Shown here: positions 1 to 6,964 of the stretch, piece after piece
Numbering within the stretch: the first letter of the stretch is position 1
Layout: every line of letters begins with the position of its first letter
Assembly: GCA_946007445.1 (NCBI GenBank)
Contig: CAMGAL010000044.1
Coordinates: forward strand, 1-10,440
Reading direction: 5' to 3'
Length of the DNA stretch: 10,440 bases
DNA from: an uncultured Mediterranea sp.
Lineage (GTDB): Bacteria > Bacteroidota > Bacteroidia > Bacteroidales > Bacteroidaceae
Position numbers and translations under genes: made by a program
Notes under the pieces: model-generated
What the model was told of the DNA's origin: nothing
Database searches by the model: none
Seen by the model: the letters and a program-made list of their open reading frames with translations, nothing else

Positions 1-1205
1 GGACATCACTCTTTCCTCGATGCTTTGGAAAATGAAGAACAGCGACGGCACCACGAAGAGCAATCCCGCCGTGCCGTCCGGGCGACTTCCTCAATCGCTT
101 TCAGGCCTGTCCGGAGCTATAGCCATCGGCAGGCACGCCGGAGACACTGATGGCGGAGAAGAGGTTGAAACGAGAAAGGCTCTCCGAGCCATACACCCGT
201 GTAAGGGTGAGATACTGGGATATGGGCGACATCTCCCCGCTGTCGTTGCGCACGTAGATGTTGTTCAGAGCCTCGGTGTCGAGTCTGTATTCGGGTGCTG
301 CCTGCACCATGACGCGTTAGAGAAATGTGGTATAGGCACGCGATATCTCGGGGCGCTGGTTCATGGCGTCAATGAAATCGTTGGTATATTTGAGCAGGTC
401 TTCCACACTGCCGCCCTTCTTGTCCTGCACGTAGAGGTCGAAGCCGTTGCTCATGCCGTAGCCCGAAATCATCGGAGTGGTGGAGACACGGATGGTAGCC
501 GCGCTGATGCTGTCCGTCCGTTGGTAAATCTCCCTCATCACCGAGTTGACGTCATCGCCCTTTTTCTTGCGCTCGCTCCAGTTCTTCAGGCGGATGGTGA
601 ACGAGCCGGCTGACGCCGACTGATTGTGCACGGCATCCTTGCCTGTGACGCGCGAGTAGATCTTGATCTGCGGTATGTCGCGTATGGCCGCCTCTATCCT
701 GTCCATGATGCGTCCGGTCTCTTCAAGGTTGTTGCCCGGCGCGGTCTGCACGTTCACGTTGATGGTTCCCATGTCCTCCTGCGGCACCAGTCCCGTCTTG
801 GTACTGTGCATCAGCAACGCGAGCGCCACACCTGCCAAGACGATGCTGCCTATGCCGATCGCCTTGTGGCGGAAAAGGCACGACACCCCTTTCATGTACT
901 TCTGCTGCACATGGCGGAACGAATGGTCGAAGGCATCATGGAAACGGTCGGAGAAACCCGGCTTCCGGCCGGACGCATAGGCTCGGGGACGCAGGATGAG
1001 TGCGCACAGTGCCGGACTGAGCGTCATGGCATTGAGCAGCGAGATAGCCACCGCCATGGTCAGACCGAACTGCGTGTAGAACGTGCCGGTTGTGCCGCCC
1101 ATGAAACTGACCGGAATGAACACCGCCATGAAGACAACAGTCGTCGTCATCAAGGCCGAGGTTAGTCCGCCCATGGCATCCACCGTGGCTTGGTAGGTTG
1201 AGGTA
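1..1205 (-). pseudogene. RND-family multidrug efflux transporter (AcrB-type), multiply deleted remnant
   Basis: Inner-membrane proton/drug antiporters of this family work with a periplasmic adaptor and a TolC-type channel. Read from about 1205 leftward, the protein starts inside the family's mid-region (STYQATVDAM, then VFIPVSFMGGTTGTFYTQFG and LSPALCALIL). It runs through the second porter region (STKTGLVPQEDMGTINVNVQ, GYGMSNGFDLYVQDK) to RPEISRAYTTF. There the TAA at 317-319 interrupts it; the same frame resumes as RVMVQAAPEYRLDTEALNN, so about 40 codons of the usual family sequence are absent. A one-base loss near 102 shifts the frame before KAIEEVARTA. Sequence then jumps to the C-terminal tail (GLLFVVPSLFFIFQSIEERV) at about 1-75, skipping about 170 codons. 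The family's proton-relay residues (Asp pair in TM4, Lys in TM10, Arg in TM11) all fall in missing parts, so no pump can be made. The C-terminus runs off the left edge. A family-typical stretch after FGLTMAVAI is also about two residues short. Family identity is clear; real decay versus assembly error is open. Confidence 0.85.
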
Positions 1206-1237
1206 GCAACTATTGCGAACGACGCGGAGGCATAGTA
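1197..1237. other. Breakpoint joining the RND remnant to a 5'-truncated LytTR regulator
   Basis: On the minus strand, recognisable RND sequence begins at about 1205 (STYQATVDAM), in the middle of the gene. On the plus strand, response-regulator sequence that aligns without gaps to the family begins at about 1235 (VLETYSSPRLGI). Each gene has lost its 5' part here, and about 30 bases between them belong clearly to neither. No inverted repeat, target duplication or transposase is visible at the join. It could be a deletion between divergently oriented genes, an inversion endpoint, or a misassembly. Confidence 0.7.
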
Positions 1238-1861
1238 TTGGAGACTTACAGCTCGCCGCGTCTCGGTATACAGCGTGTGAGCGAGTGGGAACCTGACCTC
1301 GTGTTGCTCGACATCGAAATGAACGGCACGTCGGGCATCGAACTGGCTCGGAAACTTCCGCCGTCGTGCTGCCTGATATTCACTACCGCTTATGCCCGTT
1401 ACGCATTGGACGGCTTCGAAGTGAATGCGGTCGATTTCCTGCACAAGCCTTACTTTTACGAGCGGTTCGACCGTGCCATGCAAAAAGCGGAACAGTGGAT
1501 GAGAATGAACGACCTGCTCCGTGCGTCGGAATCACCCGACCGGCAGTTGCTGTTGAAATCGGAATACAAGAACGTGAAGATATCCGTGGATTCCATCATC
1601 TACATCGAGTCCAAGGGCAATTACGTCAAGGTGCATCTTGCCGACGGTACGTCCGTGCTCTCCAAGATACCCTTGCGCACGGTAAACGAACAGCTACCGC
1701 AGGGTGAGTTCATCCGGATACACCGTTCGTTTGTGGTAGCTCGCCGCCGGATTACCGGTTTTTCATGTTCGGAAGTGACGCTGGGTCCGGAAGGCAAAGT
1801 GCTTCCTATCGGCAAGAGAAGCCTGGACGAGGTATCCCGGCTGCTAAAGAAGAATGAATAA
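1238..1861 (+). CDS. LytTR-family response regulator, 5' end missing
   Basis: A two-component response regulator that would be phosphorylated by a partner histidine kinase and bind DNA through a LytTR domain. Counting from the TTG at 1238, the receiver shows the phospho-acceptor Asp25 (VLLDIEM), the switch Thr in LIFTTAYA and the conserved Lys70 (FLHKP). The LytTR domain covers about residues 105-205 (IIYIESKGNYVKVHL, FIRIHRSFVVA, VLPIGKRSL). An intact protein would have some 28 more residues at the N-terminus, including the acidic pair that binds Mg2+ beside the phospho-acceptor. These are absent, and the frame is closed upstream by TGA at 1199-1201. TTG at 1238 is therefore only the first usable codon, not a natural start. 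As it stands the receiver could not be phosphorylated normally. No histidine kinase gene is in the window. It is separated from the sugar locus by a hairpin and a promoter and is probably unrelated to it. Confidence 0.85.
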   Translation: METYSSPRLGIQRVSEWEPDLVLLDIEMNGTSGIELARKLPPSCCLIFTTAYARYALDGFEVNAVDFLHKPYFYERFDRAMQKAEQWMRMNDLLRASESPDRQLLLKSEYKNVKISVDSIIYIESKGNYVKVHLADGTSVLSKIPLRTVNEQLPQGEFIRIHRSFVVARRRITGFSCSEVTLGPEGKVLPIGKRSLDEVSRLLKKNE

Positions 1862-1866
1862 CCCAC

Positions 1867-1902
1867 TGGCGGAATGCAGTGTGAGCGTACATCATTCCGC
1901 CA
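1867..1902 (+). terminator. Hairpin 6 bases after the LytTR stop codon
   Basis: TGGCGGAATG (1867-1876) and CATTCCGCCA (1893-1902) form a perfect 10-bp stem around a 16-base loop, and three further pairs (TGT/ACA) are possible inside the loop. The position right after the stop at 1859-1861 suggests transcript termination or 3'-end protection. No T-run follows, so it is not a canonical intrinsic terminator; it could also be a protein-binding palindrome. Confidence 0.55.
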
Positions 1903-1978
1903 AGGAGTCAATATCGGGATAGGCCTGTGGCTATTTTACAGGAAAGAGTCATGGAAAAATAGGACAATAACGGCACTA

Positions 1979-2014
1979 TTTGTGCAGCTATTCGGCAAAT
2001 TATGCCTATTTTTG
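1979..2014 (+). promoter_or_regulatory. Candidate Bacteroidetes promoter for the SusR-like regulator
   Basis: TATTTTTG at 2007-2014 matches the Bacteroidetes -7 consensus TAnnTTTG exactly, followed by the common CAAAA. A TTTG at 1979-1982 could be the -33 element, but its 24-base distance is a few bases longer than usual. Transcription would start near 2020, giving a leader of only about 13 bases before the ATG at 2034. It is also the strongest match in the gap between the LytTR stop and this gene. Confidence 0.55.
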
Positions 2015-2033
2015 CAAAAAACAACTCTATCCC

Positions 2034-3653
2034 ATGAAACGATTCCTCCTCATATGCCTGCTATTCACTCTCCGGCCCGCTGCTATGGAGATCAAAGCAG
2101 ACACTCCCCAGCAAACAGATTCTCTGATTCAGAAAGCTGAAAGTCTGCTCTATACGGACCCCAAAGAGACGTCGAAACTGGCTAGTCGGGTCATCGGGCT
2201 CTGCTCGGAGGAGAAGCCGAACAAGCTGCGCGCAAAGGCCATGCTGCTCTACTGCCATTCGGAACAGCTGCTGGGCAACTTTGACCTGAGCATGCAGAAC
2301 CTCTACGATGTGCAACCCTATATCGACCCGACAGAACAGCGGCTCAACGCCACCCGAATCTCGATGATGGGACGCGTATATGGCAAGTTGGGCGATTACA
2401 ACAAGGCCATCGAGCTGAACGAACAGGCCACCATCCTATTCAAGAAGCTGGGCGACTCAATCTCCGTGGCTGCCTGCTACAACGAGCGAGGTGTGATACA
2501 CAACTTCTGGAGCGAACATCGGGAAGCCGAACATTTCTTCCTGAAAGCACTGAAAATCAACCGGTCGGAAAGCTATCTGCCGGGCATCGTAGCCAACCTG
2601 AACAACCTCTGCCTCTACAAGGGGAATACAGAAGAGAAACTGGAATACATCCAAGAGGCCATCACCATCAACAAGCACCTGAATGCCAAATGGGCACTGG
2701 GAGAGAACTACAACAACCTGGGGAAACAGCTCTTCTTCGGAAAGCGATACCAAGAGGCACTGAAGGCGCTGGAGACCGCCTATGAATACGCTTCGGAAAT
2801 AGGCGCACAGGAGCTGATATGTGACAACTATGAATACCACGCGCACGTCTATGCCGCCATCGGCGTCTACGACAAGGCATACGCCAGCATTCTGAAGATG
2901 AACCAAATCAGAACGAAGCTGCAGAGCAGCAATCGGCTGCGCAACATCGAACAAGGCATTGCCTACAAGCAGTATCAGCAGCAGAAGTATGAGGCGGAGC
3001 AGCAGAAGCAAGCCTACCGAATCGAGCTGCTGAAACGGAACCTGTGGATACTGGCCATTCTGTTTGTGCTGGGGCTGGCTTGCGGATTCTACGTCTACAA
3101 GCTCTCCAAACGGCGGAAAGACCTGGAGCTGATGGAGGCACGCTACAAACTGCAATGTTCGGAGCGCGAACTGGACGAGCTGAAGATGCACCAACAGCAG
3201 ATGGAGCTGCAAAACATACAAAACGCCCTGGAGACAAGCCGGCAAGAGGCCACCACCTTTGCCATATTCCTGCAAAGCCGCAACAATCTGCTGGACAAGA
3301 TTCGCGAAATGATTAAGGAGGGTTACAAGATGGATGCCGGCAACTTCGTCCCGCACCTGAAGAAGCTGAATGCCTACATCAGCCAATACCAGGACGGGGA
3401 GAGCGACGCCCTGCTGCAGAACATCGAAGAGAAGAACCGGGCCTTCGTGCAACGACTCACTGAGAAGCACCCCGGATTGACGCAAGGCGAAATCCACTTG
3501 GCCACCCTGCTGCACGTCCATGTATCGACCAAGGAGATAGCCATGATTACCGGCACTACCCCCAAGACCATCAACATGAACCGCTACCGCCTGCGCAAGG
3601 CACTGGCCCTGGAAGGAGAAGAAGATCTGGTAGAATACTTGTCGCACATCTGA
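2034..3653 (+). CDS. SusR-like transmembrane transcriptional regulator (TPR sensor with LuxR-type HTH)
   Basis: Predicted one-component regulator of 539 residues that senses a ligand in the periplasm and controls transcription from the inner membrane. ATG at 2034 gives a clean signal sequence (MKRFLLICLLFTL); a TTG at 1980 would put an odd extension in front of it and overlap the promoter. About residues 105-290 hold degenerate TPR helices (GRVYGKLGDYNKAIELNEQA, YNNLGKQLFFGKRYQEALKA). A Gln/Glu-rich coiled segment precedes a single membrane helix at about 334-356 (LWILAILFVLGLACGFYVY). A second, cytoplasmic coiled coil follows (about 360-415), then a LuxR-type HTH at 481-539 (LTQGEIHLATLL, STKEIAMITGTTPKTINMNR). 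Known B. thetaiotaomicron SusR, the starch-locus activator, has a similar length and plan. It lies 206 bases upstream of the susC-like gene on the same strand, so regulation of that operon is the obvious inference. The ligand is unknown. Confidence 0.85.
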   Translation: MKRFLLICLLFTLRPAAMEIKADTPQQTDSLIQKAESLLYTDPKETSKLASRVIGLCSEEKPNKLRAKAMLLYCHSEQLLGNFDLSMQNLYDVQPYIDPTEQRLNATRISMMGRVYGKLGDYNKAIELNEQATILFKKLGDSISVAACYNERGVIHNFWSEHREAEHFFLKALKINRSESYLPGIVANLNNLCLYKGNTEEKLEYIQEAITINKHLNAKWALGENYNNLGKQLFFGKRYQEALKALETAYEYASEIGAQELICDNYEYHAHVYAAIGVYDKAYASILKMNQIRTKLQSSNRLRNIEQGIAYKQYQQQKYEAEQQKQAYRIELLKRNLWILAILFVLGLACGFYVYKLSKRRKDLELMEARYKLQCSERELDELKMHQQQMELQNIQNALETSRQEATTFAIFLQSRNNLLDKIREMIKEGYKMDAGNFVPHLKKLNAYISQYQDGESDALLQNIEEKNRAFVQRLTEKHPGLTQGEIHLATLLHVHVSTKEIAMITGTTPKTINMNRYRLRKALALEGEEDLVEYLSHI

Positions 3654-3662
3654 AACAAGAGG

Positions 3663-3695
3663 TTTGTAGATAATAGAATTATTTTTTAATCTTTG
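3663..3695 (+). promoter_or_regulatory. Candidate promoter of the susC/susD operon
   Basis: TTTG at 3663-3666 is followed after 21 bases by AATCTTTG (3688-3695), which matches the Bacteroidetes -7 consensus TAnnTTTG at all but the first defined base. Spacing fits the usual 19-21 bases. It starts 10 bases after the regulator stop and would give a leader of about 160 bases before the susC start. Only consensus matching supports it. Confidence 0.4.
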
Positions 3696-3762
3696 TTTAT
3701 CAACGAGTTAGCAAACGATATGTAGACAATAAAAGCTCCTTTTTTAACGCTTTGTAGACACT
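3663..3762 (+). repeat. Three direct repeats of a TGTAGA(C/T)A motif in the susC leader
   Basis: TGTAGATAATAGAA starts at 3665, TGTAGACAATAAAA at 3721 and TGTAGACACTTTT at 3753, all on the plus strand. Copies 2 and 3 share TGTAGACA exactly; copies 1 and 2 match at 12 of 14 bases. Spacing is 56 and 32 bases. The first copy overlaps the candidate promoter. They could be binding sites for the SusR-like regulator encoded just upstream, but the AT-rich setting makes chance similarity possible. Confidence 0.4.
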
Positions 3763-3781
3763 TTTCGGAAGGCGATTTTTT

Positions 3782-3874
3782 GGTCATGCCACTCGAATTT
3801 TCGTCCTTTGCCCCATGTGAAAACAACAAGTTTTATTAACCTATTAAAATCTTTTACACATGGGAAGAATGACC
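3782..3874 (+). promoter_or_regulatory. Long inverted repeat enclosing the susC start codon
   Basis: CCCATGTG (3812-3819) is the exact reverse complement of CACATGGG (3857-3864). The pairing extends inward by AAAA/TTTT with one bulged base. An outer pair GGTCAT (3782-3787) and ATGACC (3869-3874) extends it across an uneven internal loop. In mRNA the right arm contains the ATG at 3860, and the outer arm contains the alternative ATG at 3869, so folding would bury both start codons. The 37-base region inside the CCCATGTG/CACATGGG arms is AT-rich. This suggests translational control or a transcript-stability element; a DNA operator is also possible. Confidence 0.5.
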
Positions 3875-6800
3875 AAGTATTCCTCATTGCGAAGAGCAAT
3901 TTACCTCTGTTTGCTCTTTGTGGGTTTGCTTCCGCTGACACTGTCGGCACAAAGCATCCAAGTGACCGGTATTGTAACCGATACATCCGGTGAAAGTATC
4001 ATCGGTGCGAGTGTGTTGGAAAAGGGCACGACCAATGGTGCCATAACCGACCTGGATGGTAAATTCATGCTGACCGTCAAGACGGGGGCTGAATTGCAAA
4101 TCAGCTTTGTAGGCTATGTGACGCAGAACGTCAAAGTGAGCAACAACCAACCGCTGAAAATCGTATTGAAAGAAGACAGTCAGGCACTGGACGAAGTGGT
4201 GGTCATCGGCTACGGTACGCAGAAGAAGTCGGACGTGTCCGGTTCGGTAACGACCGTACAGGGCGACAAGCTGAACAAGATGCCTACCGCCAACGCAGAA
4301 GCCGCCCTGCAGGGTATGGCTCCGGGCTTGGCCGTCAACTTCGGTAGCGGTGCCGCCGGTTCGAGCGCCTCGCTGCAGGTACGTGGTGTCACCACCTGGG
4401 GTACAGACAACTCACCCCTGGTCATCATCGACGGTGTACCGGGCGACATGTCTTATCTGAACCCCGAAGACATCAAGTCGATGTCTGTACTGAAGGATGC
4501 TGCTACGGCTGCCATCTACGGTGCACGTGCAGCAGCAGGTGTCATCCTGATTGAGACCCACCGCGGAGCGGAGTCGAAGCCGAAAATCAGTTTCTCGGCC
4601 TACTGGGGTATGGACGACCTGCCCAAGAAACTGGATATGTGTAACAGCGAAGAGTTCATCAAGGTGCGCAAGATGGCCCTGACCAATGCCGGCATCCAGC
4701 CCAACCGCTGGCCTGCCTACATCGCTGCCTACGACCAGAACCCCTCGCAGTTTGCCGACACCGACTGGCAGGACGAGTACTATCGCCGCGGATTCGTACA
4801 GAAGTACAACGTGGGCTATACCGCCGGTACGGAGTATAGCAACGTGGCGCTGTCGGCCTTCTACTCGAAGGAAGACAACGTAGTGGTAGGCACAGGCGAC
4901 CAGAAGTATGGCTTCCGACTGAACTCGGACGTGAAGCGCGGCAAGTTCAAGATGGGCGAGAGCATCAACTACAGCCGCTGGGAGGCCGACCTGGAGGCTA
5001 ACTCCGGATTCCCCGGCATCTACCAGGTGACCAACATGGAGCCCCTTGCTCCGCTCTATGACGAGAACAACGAAGGCGGCTACGGCGGCGCACTGCCGGG
5101 CATGGGTATGAGCGATGCCTGCAACATGGTGGGCTTCAACAACCTGATAGACTACACCGGCGCCAACGACTACATCTCGGCATCCGGCTACCTGCAGTAC
5201 GAGCCTATCAAGGACCTCGTCATCAAGGCACAGGCTGCCCGCAGCATCTACTTCGGCGAGACCCGCACCTTCAAGCCTACCTATCAGCTGGGTTCGCTGA
5301 AGAGCAACTCCAGAGCTTCGCTGAACGAAGAGCGCACGAAGAGCATCAACGACCTGCTGGAACTGACGGCCAACTACACCAAGAGCTTCAAGGAGGCACA
5401 CAACCTGCAAGTGCTGCTCGGTATGTCGCAGGAGGAGAGCCAGTACAACGGCATCTCCGCCTATGGTGATACTTTCGAGAACAACGATATGGGCGTGCTC
5501 GATCAGGCACAGAGCAACTACAGCGTGGGTGGCTCACACACCCGCAGCGGACTGCGTTCGGTGTTCGGTCGTCTGAACTATAACTACAAGATGCGCTACA
5601 TGCTGATGGCCTCGTTCCGTTACGACGGTTCGTCACGTTTTGCCGATGGCAACAAGTGGGGCTTCTTCCCCTCTGTATCATTGGGTTGGAACATCGCCAA
5701 CGAAGGCTTCTGGGAGCGCATGAAGGAGACGGTCAATGTCTTCAAGCTGCGTCTGAGCTATGGCGGACTGGGTAACCAGAGCATCGGTCTCTACAAGTAC
5801 ATCCCGACGCTGACCAGCAATACCCACAAGCTGAACTATCCGTTCGACGGACAGAACCCCTCGCTGGGCTATGCCATCACCTCACTGCCCTCAGCCAACA
5901 TCAAGTGGGAGACCACCATCTACAAGAACATCGGTATCGACCTCGGCTTCTGGAACAACAAGCTGGAACTTTCGGCCGAAGCCTATATCAAGGATACGCG
6001 CGACATACTTTCCACCAAGAACATCAGCCTCTGCACCGGCTTCGGTTCGCTGACGGTGAACGACGGTAAGCTACGCACCACCGGCTTCGAAATGCAAGCC
6101 ATCTATCACGGCAATGCCGGCGAATTCAAGTATGACCTCGACATGAACCTCAGCCACTACAAGAGCGTGCTGAAGGCCATGGCCGACCCCAACTACCTGT
6201 ATGAGTTCGGCGTAGCCCGCACCTATGTAGGTGGTGAAATCGGTGAGTTCTGGGCTTACAAGAGTGCAGGCATCTTCCAAAGCCAGGCCGAAGTGGACGA
6301 TTGGAACAAGCAGCACGGATATACCGACAGCAAAGGCAACTGGCAGCCCATGCAGCCAAGCGCCAAGCCGGGTGACCTCCGCTTTGTTGACCAGAACGGC
6401 GACGGCCTGCTGGACAGCAACGACAAGATCAAACAGGGCAGCGGTAATCCGAAGGTGGCTCTGGCCTTCAACATCAACCTGGCTTACAAGAACTTTGACC
6501 TGGTGGCCAACTTCTACGGCAACCTGGGCGTGAAGCGCTACAACTACACCAAGTACTACCTGCAGAAGATGGACTCTAACTTCAACTACGGTCGTGACTG
6601 TCTGAATGCCTGGACTCCGGAGAACACAAATACCGACATTCCCCGTGCCGTACAGGGCGACCCCAACGGAAATGCCCGCATCAGCGATCGCTTCATCGAG
6701 AATGGTGACTACCTGCGCCTGAACAACCTGCAGCTGGGCTACAACCTGCCCAACAAGATTTGCCAGCAGTGGGGCATCAGCAACCTGCGCTTCTACATCG

Positions 6801-6940
6801 GCGGTACCCGCCTCTTCACCATCACCGGTTATAAGGGTTACGATCCCTCCACAGGTTCAACCGTAGGTCAGATGGGTGTGGACTACGCTTCTTCACCGCT
6901 GAGCCGCACCTACATGGCAGGTATCAAATTTGGTTTCTAA
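3860..6940 (+). CDS. SusC/RagA-family TonB-dependent outer-membrane transporter
   Basis: Outer-membrane channel that imports oligosaccharides with energy from TonB-ExbBD, capped at the surface by its SusD partner. The 1026 residues are normal for the family. A signal peptide ends at about Ala30 (LLPLTLSA before QSIQ). Residues about 35-110 form the carboxypeptidase-regulatory-like domain (VTGIVTDTSGESIIGASVLE, GAITDLDGKF). The plug starts at Asp111 (DEVVVIGYGTQKKSDVSGSV), contains PLVIIDGVPGD and ends near ILIETHRG at about 229-236. The 22-strand barrel fills the rest and ends with Phe (MAGIKFGF), as outer-membrane barrels do. An Asp-rich loop DQNGDGLLDSNDK, like a calcium-binding loop, is common in this family. 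ATG at 3860 is the first in frame; ATG at 3869 would also leave an intact signal peptide. It begins the operon and is followed after 24 bases by its susD-like partner. The sequence is intact; substrate cannot be read from it. Confidence 0.95.
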   Translation: MGRMTKYSSLRRAIYLCLLFVGLLPLTLSAQSIQVTGIVTDTSGESIIGASVLEKGTTNGAITDLDGKFMLTVKTGAELQISFVGYVTQNVKVSNNQPLKIVLKEDSQALDEVVVIGYGTQKKSDVSGSVTTVQGDKLNKMPTANAEAALQGMAPGLAVNFGSGAAGSSASLQVRGVTTWGTDNSPLVIIDGVPGDMSYLNPEDIKSMSVLKDAATAAIYGARAAAGVILIETHRGAESKPKISFSAYWGMDDLPKKLDMCNSEEFIKVRKMALTNAGIQPNRWPAYIAAYDQNPSQFADTDWQDEYYRRGFVQKYNVGYTAGTEYSNVALSAFYSKEDNVVVGTGDQKYGFRLNSDVKRGKFKMGESINYSRWEADLEANSGFPGIYQVTNMEPLAPLYDENNEGGYGGALPGMGMSDACNMVGFNNLIDYTGANDYISASGYLQYEPIKDLVIKAQAARSIYFGETRTFKPTYQLGSLKSNSRASLNEERTKSINDLLELTANYTKSFKEAHNLQVLLGMSQEESQYNGISAYGDTFENNDMGVLDQAQSNYSVGGSHTRSGLRSVFGRLNYNYKMRYMLMASFRYDGSSRFADGNKWGFFPSVSLGWNIANEGFWERMKETVNVFKLRLSYGGLGNQSIGLYKYIPTLTSNTHKLNYPFDGQNPSLGYAITSLPSANIKWETTIYKNIGIDLGFWNNKLELSAEAYIKDTRDILSTKNISLCTGFGSLTVNDGKLRTTGFEMQAIYHGNAGEFKYDLDMNLSHYKSVLKAMADPNYLYEFGVARTYVGGEIGEFWAYKSAGIFQSQAEVDDWNKQHGYTDSKGNWQPMQPSAKPGDLRFVDQNGDGLLDSNDKIKQGSGNPKVALAFNINLAYKNFDLVANFYGNLGVKRYNYTKYYLQKMDSNFNYGRDCLNAWTPENTNTDIPRAVQGDPNGNARISDRFIENGDYLRLNNLQLGYNLPNKICQQWGISNLRFYIGGTRLFTITGYKGYDPSTGSTVGQMGVDYASSPLSRTYMAGIKFGF

Positions 6941-6964
6941 CGGATTACTTTAAGACTGACAAAC

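Noticed and set aside
626..1165. Plus-strand open frames across the RND remnant
   Set aside because: The minus-strand frame carries clear RND family sequence over the same bases; the plus-strand frames are its shadows.
1200..1234. Plus-frame peptide EVATIANDAEA before the LytTR gene, which looks like receiver sequence
   Set aside because: It runs into a TAG in its own frame. The sequence from VLETYSSP at 1235 already aligns to receivers without a gap, leaving no room for it, so it is probably chance.
2457..3647. Long open frame antisense to the SusR-like regulator
   Set aside because: Its protein has no recognisable motif and it mirrors the codon pattern of the true gene. The long antisense frames at 4412-5410 and 7082-8077, opposite susC and susD, were rejected for the same reason.
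3812..3864. Invertible (phase-variable) promoter flanked by inverted repeats, as seen at some Bacteroides loci
   Set aside because: The arms are only 37 bases apart and the right one lies on the start codon. The segment is too short to hold a promoter, and no recombinase gene is nearby.
3744..3986. Small minus-strand frame across the susC leader and start
   Set aside because: It overlaps the inverted repeat and the susC signal peptide and shows no protein signature. No matching minus-strand promoter (CAAAnnTA) was found, so neither a gene nor an antisense RNA can be supported.
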